Source: Dichetophora obliterata (Eukaryota > Arthropoda > Insecta > Diptera > Sciomyzidae). Taken from it: a stretch of DNA of 64,000 nucleotides. Of the stretch, positions 1 to 9,074 are shown in pieces. Below the pieces are notes generated by a model. It had not been told where the DNA came from. It saw nothing but the letters and a program-made list of their open reading frames with translations, and ran no database searches. The position numbers and the translations under genes were made by a program. Where the stretch lies: contig OY986438.1 of assembly GCA_963920525.1 (NCBI GenBank), forward strand, positions 46,449,288 to 46,513,287. Direction: 5' to 3'. Each line of letters begins with the position of its first letter. Position 1 is the stretch's first letter.

Positions 1-1167
1 ACTTGAATTTAATGATAGTAAATTAAAAGTAAATTAAAGAGCAAGTAATGAAATCAAATCAAGTCGTTTTTATAGCGTAAGGACTTAGGGTGGACATTAA
101 GGATTTATAGTACTTATGCTTAATTTTTTCTGTTTTTTTTTAACAAAAACTTGCTGGTTAACGCTTTACAAGGGGTTTTGTGTTAAAATTGAAAAATTTT
201 AAACTGAAACCTAAGTAATACTAAAATTATTTAAGAAATGCAAAAAAGAAGATAGGACGTATGAAACAAATAACTATAAGTTTTGAGAAATTAAAATTCC
301 AAACTCTGTCGTTAGCTGCATTAAAATTTTTGGCAAAAAAAAATATGTTAAAATACATTTTTAATATTTATTTTTCATTATTTTTATCAATAAAGAAAGC
401 GTGACTTAGGGGCTTAATTCTAAAATCTCTGCGTAAGTTGAATATCTCCGATTCAATGCATAAACTGCGAACAAATTTTATTCTATTAACCAAATTTTGG
501 TAATAGTTAACAAATGGTATACTTGCTGTATAAAATATAGGTTTGAACCTTAATTATAGCATCAAACCAATAAATGCTTTCTTGATTCAAAAAGTTATTA
601 AACTTTATAAATTTTTAAAACCTTTTATATATTTGATTTAGTTTCATTTAAATTAATTTTTTCAAGGTCAGATTAATTTTCAAATTATTTCAGCAGTCCA
701 CTAATCATCATTGTTATATTGTACTTTCAAAAAGATATGCACATTTTAACCAGGTACTGCAAAAAATTGTTTTTCAGCATTTTACTGCACAAAAGGTTGT
801 ACAAATTTGAGGCATAAGTCATTTTCCTTTTTGATAACTTTTATTTTTCAAAGATGTTTTTTTAGGTTGCCACGTTACTTTTTTTGTGACTGATTAAAAA
901 ATATTTTAAGGTTGACTTATAACACAGGGGAACAAAAAAGGAATATTTTTTTCTGCGGCATAAGTTTTTGGAGCCAATAAAGATACATGGGATAATGAAG
1001 TTTTAATCAGGATTATAATTAGATAGGACTATAATTCACATTGTTTGAATTGACTCTGGTTCTTGCAATAAACCGCTATTTTAAAAATAAAGGAGGCTTC
1101 ATCATAGATTTTAACATAACTTCAAAACATTTAGTCTGATTTGGTAAAATAAACAATCCATACATCC
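1..1167. other. AT-rich non-coding DNA
   Basis: No reading frame, RNA gene or repeat structure that I can support. The composition is AT-rich with many A and T homopolymers. The stretch ends where the left inverted-repeat arm of the next element begins. Confidence 0.6.
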
Positions 1168-1499
1168 GCAGCTAAATTGCCTCCAAGTTACATCTACAAT
1201 GTTTTTTGATTAGCTGAATAGTTTCGGAAATATTCAAAAAGTTCTTCTGAAAAAAACATTTTTTCTGCAAAATTTAAACTTTTTTGTTATTTCATAATTC
1301 ATAAAAAATCAATAACGTCAAAATAGCTCTTTTTTATTAACTTATAAACACACATATGTTACGAAGAAAATAAGCCATATTTCATTAAAATCCATCGCTT
1401 CCTATGGGATTTTCTTTGGTATTTTGGTTGCGCTTATTAATTTTGAATCCATTTAAAATATAAATCCATAAATTTAAAAGCATTTTAGAAACTATTTCA

Positions 1500-2433
1500 G
1501 AGTACTCAGAGTACTCTGCAGCTTTATGATTTCCCAAAAAATTTTTGACAACTGATAAAAAACTTATCCATGCTCCTGATTCGACCTTAGTAATGTGCTT
1601 TGTGAAATCATTATTGTTTATAAAAGTTCGGATTTGTGGCCCATCAAAGATGCATGCTTTTAATTTTTCCGTGCTTTGGCCAGGAAATGCTTTTCAAATA
1701 TATTTGTAGCACTCGCCAATCTTATCCAAAGCTTTTACATACTGTTTCTTTAGTTCAAGTTTTATATGAAGTGGTGGCAAAATTATTTTTTCTCGACATA
1801 TTAATGGATCATGAACGATTCTATTTATGCCTACAGACATATTTGTTCTGGATGGCCGAATTATCCTTGTGTAGTGCTTATTCTATTTATGCCTACAGAC
1901 ATATTTGTTCTGGATGGCCGAATTATCCTTGTGTAGTGCTTATTTTTCGCACGACTGTCCCATTCACAAAGAAAACATGGATATTTAGTGTAGCTACCTT
2001 GCTGAACCAATAAAAAGTTAACCATTTTCAAATCAACACACATTTTGACCACTGGTGTTGAACATATAGAATTTTCTCTAAAATAAGTGTTATATTTTGA
2101 TATTATTCTTTAAGTTTTGTTGGATGTGCTAACGGAATTGAAGCTAATTTGTTGCCATTATACAGCAACATACATTTTGAACTTATTTTTGAGCTATCTG
2201 TGAAGACCCATTGCATTTAAAAGTCCAGCAGTATTTTTACAGTATACGATTTTCTCCTCCTTTGCAAAGTATTGAAGAATATCTCCGTCTATAGTCCGGT
2301 AAGTTATAACTGATACGCTAGGCTGAAGACATCGTTTTTCTTTAAGTCTTGAGGCTAGTAGCTCCGCTGATTTTTTGGATGAATTTAGATCTCGAATTTT
2401 CCCCTGTGTATTTATTCGGGAGTTGTTTATCAA
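1500..2433 (-). pseudogene. broken transposon-associated gene, uncharacterised arthropod family
   Basis: Reading the minus strand from 2433 downwards gives a segment with DLNSSKKSAELLASRL and a later VYCKNTAGLL. After a shift comes a piece with LLYNGNKLASIPLAH (about 2110-2180). Next is VDLKMVNFLL followed by YTKYPCFLCEWDSRAKNKHY (about 1950-2040). Finally, below 1800, come PPLHIKLELKKQYVKALDK, IFDGPQIR and FLGNHKA. This order matches a protein that I know recurs in very many arthropod genomes as an unnamed, transposon-like protein with a CxxC motif in the PCFLCEWDSR block. Its biochemical role is not known to me, and I do not assign a transposase class. The copy is dead: there are several frameshifts, a 62-bp tandem duplication at 1818-1941 that breaks frame, and an in-frame stop just before KAFPG. 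It lies between the long inverted repeats, as expected for the gene of that element. Confidence 0.75.
1818..1941. repeat. 62-bp tandem duplication, two near-identical copies
   Basis: The segment 1818-1879 is repeated directly as 1880-1941. Both begin ATTCTATTTATGCCTACAG and end TTGTGTAGTGCTT. Because 62 is not a multiple of three, the duplication shifts the frame of the minus-strand transposon gene. Copy identity is essentially complete, so the duplication is much younger than the decay of the gene. Confidence 0.9.
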
Positions 2434-2855
2434 AATGAGATGACATCATTAAATGTAAATTAAGGCAAAACATGCCGATGGATTTTAATGAAATATGCCT
2501 TATTTTCTTTGTACATATGTGAGTTTATAACTTAATATCAAAAAAGAGTTATTTTGACGTTTTTGAATTTTTATGAATTATGACAAAATACCAAAGTTTA
2601 AATTTTGCATAAAAAAATGTTTTTTTTATCAGAATAACTTTCATAAAATTTCCTAAACTATTCATCTAGTTAAAAACAATGTAAATGTAACTTAGAGGCA
2701 ATTTAGCTGCGAGGAGAGGCATTTAGTTGTTCTAACGAATCTTTCCAAAGAAGCAACAACAACAACAAAGTTTTTTGAATATGAAAAGGAAAATATCACT
2801 AGCTATTTTATTGCATTTTTGGCCGTGCTAAAGGCTCATCAGAAATCTTTGTATA

Positions 2856-3682
2856 CCCGTGCAAGCGTGCACTAGCATACTGCACCAAGAATGATAGAAT
2901 ATTCTATCATTCTTGAATGATATGCACCACAGAGGCGATGAGATTTGAAGAGTCAATTTCTCAGTTTTTCTCCCATTTCACATTTTCACATTTGTTGTTG
3001 TATTTTTGCTTTACTTTGGTCTTTATGCTTATGTTATTATATGGAGTCGAACAGTCTGCTGGAAGTCTTCCACTAACAAAGCATGGTTATAGCTTTGACA
3101 CATTGGCATAGGTAATCTTGGTTATCTTTTGTAGTTTAAAATATAACCATTGGCGATGACACACTCAATATTTTTCTTAACTAGTTTAAAAAGATAACGA
3201 AAAATATAGAAGCAAAGGGCGAGCGAACAACACTATAATCGTAAAATTTCAGCGTGTGTGCTTGAGTGAGAGCACAGTAGTTATCAACGAAAGTGTTGAA
3301 AGAAGAATATCAAAATCAGCTGTTAAAACTCGTTTAGCTGCGATAAACGACTTTCGGAAACTAGTTTTGACTAAACGAATTCTAAACATAGTTTAGCAGA
3401 AAATTAAACTAGAAAAGCGATTTAAGCAAGTTTAAGTCGGCCAATGTGTTACAGGTATTACTGAAGTTGTTTTTAGATTTTTGCTGATATATTTTCAGCT
3501 TGTTTCTGTTTGGTCGTGCTCTAAAATTTCCGCTCTACCAAGCGCGCACTAGGGCACTGCACCACAGAGGCGATTAGATTTGTGTCAATTTCTCAGTTTT
3601 TCTCCCATTTTCCATTTGAGAAATTGACACTTCAAATCTCATCGCCTCTGTGGTGCAGTGCATTAGTGCGCATGTGCACGGG
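2856..3682. mobile_element. MITE-like element with foldback right end
   Basis: The left end reads CCCGTGCAAGCGTGCACTAG at 2856. The reverse complement of the right end (3682 backwards) begins CCCGTGCACATGCGCACTAA, and both continue into ACTGCACCACAGAGGCGATG (interrupted on the left). A third, direct copy of this terminal block lies at 3537-3600 and pairs with 3615-3682, so the right end can fold into a hairpin of about 60 bp. No coding capacity is evident. The left copy is interrupted by a perfect palindrome (separate entry). No target duplication was found. Confidence 0.6.
2886..2915. repeat. perfect 30-bp palindrome
   Basis: CAAGAATGATAGAAT is followed immediately by its exact reverse complement with no spacer. 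Compared with the other terminal copies at 3556 and 3650, this palindrome and about 13 bp after it sit as an insertion inside the TGCACCACAGAGG block. The sequence is direct evidence; the mechanism is unknown. Confidence 0.9.
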
Positions 3683-4672
3683 TTTCACATTTAAAATTTT
3701 TATTTAAATAATATAAAATCAACAAATATTAAAAAATTTTAAAACAAACACATATGTACAAATTTATCAAAAAATTAACGCCGATTCCTTTTAAAAGACC
3801 ACTTCAAGGAATTCGTATAGAAAATAAAATATTAGTAGTAAATGCTTCTTTAAATACACTAAAAAGATGTGTGAATTTGTTTAACCAATCTTTTCATAAT
3901 TTTTAAATAATCAAAAATATTTTAAATATATTTGCTGTTACTTTGCGACAGCAAAGTTAGTGTTAGTGAGTGTTGTTTATCAAATATAAATTTTTAATGT
4001 ACAGCTTGTTACAGATGTCCTCAAAGTAAGGGCAAATCTATTTACAATCTATTTAATTTTGCTTTAATAAAATATACCCGTTTTTTATTGCCATTTGAAA
4101 ACATGTGTATTTTTTTCAATTTAATAACAAAAGTCTAATGAGAACGAAGTTGGAAAATTACAAAAATAAAATGTATACTAACAGCGATTGGCTACTTCTG
4201 CTTGTGTACGAATAAAGGAATTAGCTGAAAGAGAAAGAAAAAAGAATTCCAAAAACAAAATGTATAAAGAAATGTAAAGAAATAATATTAAAATTAACTA
4301 TAAAATATTCAGCTAATTCCATAAATACCTATAACTGCTGTGTCTCTGATTTCAGATCTAGTCGAAAAAGTTAACCTTAACTATAAAGTCTTAATTGTCT
4401 TAATTCCAGATATTTTTGTTTTGATAATAAACTGGCAGAAGATATATTTTATATTTGGTTAATAGACATACCTTACGATCATTTTTGAATTGACTACTTT
4501 TCTCTATTTAAAGAGTAGATTATCTTGAAAATAGATCTAATACAATATATTAATTATTAATACTTTGCTAAAGATCCAAATTGACCACTTTTCTTTATTT
4601 AAAGATTAGATTATCTTGAAAATATATCTAATATATTATGTACTAACACTTAATTTAATTAAAAAAATAATT
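3683..4672. other. AT-rich spacer with short duplications
   Basis: No gene. It contains a 13-bp perfect inverted repeat, GGAATTAGCTGAA at 4217-4229 with TTCAGCTAATTCC at 4308-4320. It also contains a diverged direct duplication of about 60 bp (4487-4547 and about 4577-4637), in which both copies carry ATTTAAAGA, TAGATTATCTTGAAAATA and ATCTAATA. Confidence 0.6.
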
Positions 4673-5542
4673 AGTTAAGGGGAAGTTCTCATAAAAATTT
4701 ATTTAAAATTTTCTTGCAGTTTCTGAAAAATAACAGATAGATAACACTGCAAGAATTTCTAGAGCCTATTAATTTTAGTACTAAACGGTCCGCCATCGAA
4801 CGTTTTTTTTCAACTAGTGCTTATTTCGTGAATGCTAACACTTAGCTCATGTCTGATGTGACAGATAATTACTTTTATCCTTCCGCTGAACGAATATGGT
4901 TGTGTATACGCTTGAACAACGCTGAGAAGTGGGCCTGCGATCGACTTACAGAAGATGCCGATTTTGCCAAAAAAATCATCTTTTCAGATGAAGCTCATTT
5001 TGATCTTGGCGGGTATGTAAACAAGCAAAATTGTCGCATTTGGGGCACAGAAAACCCGCACGCATACATTGAAAAGCCGCTGCACCCAAATGGCGATCGT
5101 TATCGGGCCATGTTGAACGAATTTTTGTTCACAAAATTGAAGAGGAGGATATTGGCAACATTCGGTTTCAACAGGACGGCGCTACGTGCCACACAGCCGA
5201 AGCTACACTCGATGTTTTGCGCCCTGTTTTTGAAGATCGCATTATCAGCCGCAGAGCTGATGTCGTTTGGCCACCTCGGAGCTGCGATTTGACACCGTTG
5301 GACTATTATTTGTGGGTTGCCCTCAAAGATAAGTGTTACGCCGACAAGCCAAAGGCAATCGACGCTTTAAAGGACAATATTCGCGAAGCCATTGGTGAAA
5401 TAGAGCTGCACACAATCGATAATGTGCTTACAAATTGGACCGATCGTGTAGGCTAATGTATGGCCAGCCGAGGCAGCCATTTGAATGAAATTATTTTCCA
5501 TTATTAACCGGAAGGAGAACGTTATGAGAACCCTTATTAACT
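4673..5542 (+). mobile_element. Tc1/mariner-like element, internally deleted
   Basis: Imperfect terminal repeats bracket the transposase relic. The left end begins AGTTAAGG at 4673 and contains TTCTCATAA. The reverse complement of the right end begins AGTTAATAAGGG and also contains TTCTCATAA. The span is about 0.87 kb, shorter than the roughly 1.2-1.3 kb usual for full-length relatives, consistent with the internal coding deletion. The ends are approximate, because TA target duplications are not informative in such AT-rich DNA. Confidence 0.6.
4849..5507 (+). pseudogene. Tc1/mariner-superfamily transposase relic (DDD type)
   Basis: This is the C-terminal catalytic part of an IS630/Tc1/mariner-like transposase, which would cut and join its own element's ends. 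The first aspartate lies in FSDEAHFDLGG (codon 4987-4989), the second in QQDGATCH (5175-5177) and the third in CDLTPLDYYLW (5286-5288), with 36 residues between the second and third. Lesions visible in the DNA: near 5090 the text runs from KPLHP straight into NGDRYR, where relatives carry about 30 more residues; the reading frame changes at the A-run near 5133-5136; and a TAA at 5454-5456 interrupts VG-CMASRG, after which the same frame continues to ASRGSHLNEIIFHY and a TAA at 5505. The N-terminal DNA-binding half is missing or unrecognisable. It cannot encode an active enzyme. Confidence 0.88.
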
Positions 5543-5657
5543 TTTTTTGTAAGGCTATGAAATCATTTTGTAATGTAACAGAAATCACAGCAGATATCGT
5601 ATTTAAAGTTTGAGTTAAATCCAATTGAAAGTTTAAATTCATTGCATTAGAATCTGT

Positions 5658-5716
5658 GGCAACCCCCCTCATCTAGCACGCTCAATTTTTCTCTCTTTTA
5701 CCCGTGCTATGACAAC
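5658..5716. repeat. diverged tandem repeat at hAT insertion site
   Basis: Joining the two sides of the hAT-like insertion restores two tandem blocks. The first is CAACCCCCCTCATCTAGCAC (from 5660), and the second is CAACCCCTCTCATCCAGCGC (from 8353). The insertion therefore landed in a short tandem repeat of about 50-55 bp period, and one copy of the 8-bp duplication ATGACAAC lies at 5709-5716. Confidence 0.6.
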
Positions 5717-6540
5717 CAGGGTTACCAGTTTGGTAATTAATTACCAAATTTTGTAGAAAATTTTTGACTTGGTAATTTGGTAATTTTTTTATAGTTTTGG
5801 TAACTTTTGCCCTTTAGTTTTTCCAAAAAATTCAAAATAATCAGTTTGTTTGCAAGATTTATATAAAAAATTGTATTTAAAATCATATGAAAATATTGCG
5901 AATCATGTCAAAGGAAAATGTTAAAATATTTCAATCTTGAAATTTTACGTTAACAAAGGCCGACAACTGTTGTGAACTGTATTGGTAGCGCTACTTTAGT
6001 TCACGATGTTTTCTCTGAATGTGTTGCTACTCTATACGTCAGAAGTTAGATTCAATTTAATTATATATAATTTTATGTAAATTGAATTCAATTCCAAAGG
6101 TTTCTCACTTAAATTTGCTGCGTTCTTTCTGTGTTTATTAATTTAACAGCATCTGACAGTTAAGCAAACAGTTGTGTTCATGTAGCATAGAATTTGTTTG
6201 CTCGATTAAATGACGTCCATTGCCTGATCAGCTTTAGTTACCGCTCCCAAAATTCGACCATTCAGCGAATTTTCACATAGCAGTTGCCAACTGTTGTCTG
6301 CGCTGAATGCGGCCAAAGAAGTCTCTTGTAAAAACGAAGCTACGAAACTAGTTGAGTTTTAATACAATAAATAGCATAATGATTTCAAAGGAACTCTGCG
6401 TAATGAGAGACAAGCCTCATTATGTGTGGTCACTAGAAGAAGATTTTTAAGATTTAAAATAGAGATATTTTTTCGCCATTAGCTCTAGTTTATGAGTTAT
6501 AGGCAAAAATGTAAAAACCTGTTATGTTCTAACATAATAA

Positions 6541-6701
6541 CAGGGCAGTTCATGATCTTGTTGCATAGTTGCAAATGCAAAATAAACAGCTTTTACAAAA
6601 ACAAAAAGCATTGAAAAGCTTTTGCAACATATGCTTTTTGTTTTTGTAAAAGCTGTTTATTTTGCATTTGCAACGATGCAACAAGATCGTGAACTGCCCT
6701 T
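6541..6701. mobile_element. foldback MITE with 70-bp arms
   Basis: The left arm 6542-6611 and the right arm 6631-6700 are reverse complements with only two mismatches over 70 bp. The ends read AGGGCAGTTC and GAACTGCCCT, and the inner ends read ACAAAAAGCAT and ATGCTTTTTGT. A 19-bp spacer separates them. It is non-coding and lies inside the hAT-like element. No clear target duplication was seen. Confidence 0.85.
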
Positions 6702-6755
6702 GCATCAGTCGATTTCGATCGTAGTTGACAGCTTTGATTAGGAAATATTCAGCCT

Positions 6756-7436
6756 TATTTATTCATTTACTTTCTTAAAATCAGTATTCATTGCCAATGA
6801 ATGGGGTATATTTTTTCACGCGGAATCGGAAAAGAGTTTTAATTTTTAAGATTAAGCTCTATAACATTTTGGACATTTTTAAGTTATTTTTTCTTGAATG
6901 TTTTTTTTCTTGTTAAGTTTCCTGAATGTTCTTGAGGTTTATCTTAAAAATTAAAACTCTCATTTTCGATTCCACTTGAAAAGTTATTCATAATAGGGCT
7001 GATTAGGTCTAACCATTTTTGTAAACAAATTCTTTAAAATAATGTCCTTTAAAAATCATAAATTTTAAAACTTTTTCATAATAAAAATATTTGCTACCGT
7101 GAAGTGTCTGAATCATAAAAATATCTTTTATCTTTGAAATTTAAGCATTCATTTTACCTTTGCAAATATTGCGGATAGTTTCAGATATATTTTGAAATAA
7201 CGAAAATTAATTACATGAAAAATTTATATGAAAAATTTCTGAACTAACTTACTGAAAAATTAGGGTTTTCCAGCCGCTTAAAGTTGCTTTGAATAAATTT
7301 AATAAAATTTTCGTTTCTCTCACAATATAATAAGAAACCGATAATTTTTTTAAAGCATTAAATGCCATATCTTTGTATTTATTCATTTACTTTCTTAAAA
7401 TCAGTATTCATTGCCAATGAATGGGGTATATTTTTT
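6756..7436. repeat. 61-bp direct repeat flanking a 38-bp inverted repeat
   Basis: The block 6756-6816 recurs at 7376-7436 (620-bp offset), essentially identical, including TCAGTATTCATTGCCAATGA. Between the copies, 6818-6860 is complementary to about 6938-6978, sharing GAGTTTTAATTTTTAAGAT. This may be a composite of two small insertions or a segment bounded by a long direct repeat; I cannot tell which. Confidence 0.75.
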
Positions 7437-7801
7437 TAGGTCCTACTTATTTCAAATAAAAAAGATAAGGATCTCATTTTTGTAATACCATTAATTTATT
7501 TTTTTTGTTTTGTGACAAAAAATTACGTCTACCTGAATTTTCTACTTATTTGTGTTTTTTATATTAATCTAATAAATAAATTTTAAACAAGAAAAAAGTT
7601 ATACTTTTTCTATGTATGTATGTATGTATTTTTTTATTAAATTCAAATAAAAAAGATATACGTCTAATTTTTATAAGTTTATGAGTTTATGAATTTTACT
7701 TACTTTTTATTTACTTTTGTGATTTTTAGTTATTAAAAATAAGAAATTTTAAAGAAGAAATATTACATTTTTTAATTTTTTAACTAACTATTTAATAATA
7801 T

Positions 7802-8142
7802 AGTGTGGCGACTGTAGCCTAGTGGGTAGAGTGCGTGGCCCCTAAGCTAAAGAGCCGCGGTAGCCCGGGTTCAATTCCAGCTCAGACAGAAAAGTTTTTT
7901 CAATTGAATTAATTTTTCTGTTCGGTCGTCACCTCTCTGCAGACAATGGCAAGCCTCAGAGAGTAAAAATTGCCATGTAAAGCTTCTGGAGAACATAAGC
8001 CGTTCGGAGTTGGCATAAAACACGTAGGTCCAGTTCTCGGTAATTTGTGATCAAACATTTAACAACACGCACAACACAATTGATCAATAGAAGCTAGGTC
8101 AAAGTCCTTCCAAGGGCTGAAATGGCCAGTTTATTTTTATAT
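7802..8142 (+). mobile_element. full-length tRNA-derived SINE with 13-bp TSD
   Basis: The RNA polymerase III internal promoter is visible: box A within TAGCCTAGTGGGTAGAG (7815-7831) and box B within GGTTCAATTCC (7868-7878). The tRNA-like head is followed by a unique body that ends GGGCTGAAATGGCCAG and a T-rich tail. The copy is flanked by the perfect duplication TATTTAATAATAT (7789-7801 and 8143-8155), the signature of target-primed insertion with help from a LINE. It is about 340 bp and moves only in trans. The same family supplies the minus-strand copies near 36.0, 37.7, 49.9 and 50.8 kb, and this is the best reference copy for it. Confidence 0.92.
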
Positions 8143-8356
8143 TATTTAATAATATTAACTAAGTTTATTTTACCACTATATCTGTTTATACTTTTAAATA
8201 TTTTAATGTTGAATAAATGTTTTTTAATAACAAAAATTATAATTTTATTGATTTTCTTACTTTAAAAAAAAGTTCGTTTGTCTATATAATTTTGGTAACT
8301 TTTTGATGAAATTTTGGTAACTAAATTTTTTTACAAGTGGCAACCCTGATGACAAC

Positions 8357-8618
8357 CCCTCTCATCCAGCGCGCTTAGCACGCAAACAGCTCTCTGGTCG
8401 CACGGTGCAAATATGCTCATATTGCCCAACACCATATTAGATATAAGCACCCAAAAATGTGAAGTTGTTTTGAGCAATGCAGTTAATTAACAATTTTTGA
8501 CTAATCTAGTGACGCTATTTTGCACGCAATGACCTGATCTGAGTCAATGGAATAATCGGAAAGAGGTAAGACCAAAATCACATGCGCCATTTTTATTTTT
8601 AATGTGCAGATATCTATA
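8357..8618. other. spacer between hAT-like and Helitron-like elements
   Basis: No gene. It begins with the second tandem block described at 5658 and contains CCAGCGCGCTTAGCACGC. Nothing else is recognisable. Confidence 0.4.
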
Positions 8619-8786
8619 TCTATACTATTATATAAAAGGAGACTCACGAAATTTAATCCAGAATAAGCTCGGTAACCGCTTGATGCCTATATTCAACCAG
8701 CAGCACAATATAACAGCAAACTAAGCTTTCCTCTCTTTGTCGAGAGAGCTTCTCTCAATACAACACGACAGCCATGTTGTGTAGTT

Positions 8787-8940
8787 AAGCTGAATTCACT
8801 GATAACCTTCAGCATGTTTTTGTGTGATTTAAAGTAATGTTAATCAAGTTGGGAGCGTGCAGAAATTATTCTCTCTGAACGAAAACTTCATATGAAAAAA
8901 ACTTTCAAAACATGCTGAAGGTGATCAGTGAATCCAGCTT
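8787..8940. mobile_element. small foldback MITE inside Helitron-like DNA
   Basis: The arm 8787-8821 (AAGCTGAATTCACTGATAAC, then CTTCAGCATGTTTT) is the reverse complement of 8907-8940 with about two mismatches. The total is about 154 bp with no coding capacity. Confidence 0.75.
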
Positions 8941-9074
8941 TACTTTCAGGGAGATTCTTGCTTTCATACAGTGTTAATTATTTTCTTTGTTAATGTATTG
9001 AGAAGAGTTGCCAGAATTTAGTTATCAGCATTAATTATGTTTTGCAGCCTTGCCAGCCAGCTTTTCCCCACTTG

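Larger units (their letters stand above)
1168..2710. mobile_element. DNA transposon relic with arms of about 230 bp
   Basis: The left arm (about 1168-1397) and the right arm (about 2475-2710) are imperfect reverse complements over about 230 bp. Both outer ends carry GCAGCTAAATTGCCT, and both inner ends carry TTTCATTAAAATCCATCG, with roughly 80-85% identity by eye. The DNA between the arms holds a minus-strand broken gene (see the pseudogene entry). Long terminal inverted repeats around a single gene are the architecture of a cut-and-paste DNA transposon. I could not identify a target-site duplication, so the exact ends and the superfamily are open. Confidence 0.75.
5717..8348. mobile_element. 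hAT-like DNA transposon, non-coding, with perfect 8-bp TSD
   Basis: The left end begins CAGGGTTACCA at 5717, and the right end at 8348 reads CAGGGTTGCCA on the opposite strand. The flanks are identical 8-bp direct repeats ATGACAAC (5709-5716 and 8349-8356), which is the hAT hallmark. Subterminal TTGGTAA/TTACCAA words recur at both ends (5730-5810 and 8290-8330), as in hAT elements whose transposase binds such repeats. About 2.6 kb long, it has no transposase frame that I can read, so I take it as non-autonomous or fully decayed. It has been invaded by a foldback MITE (6541-6700) and a SINE (7802-8142). Confidence 0.88.

Noticed and set aside
1636..2013. 125-codon plus-strand frame
   Set aside because: It is antisense to the recognisable transposon-associated gene and spans the 62-bp duplication; its repeated peptide is a by-product of that duplication.
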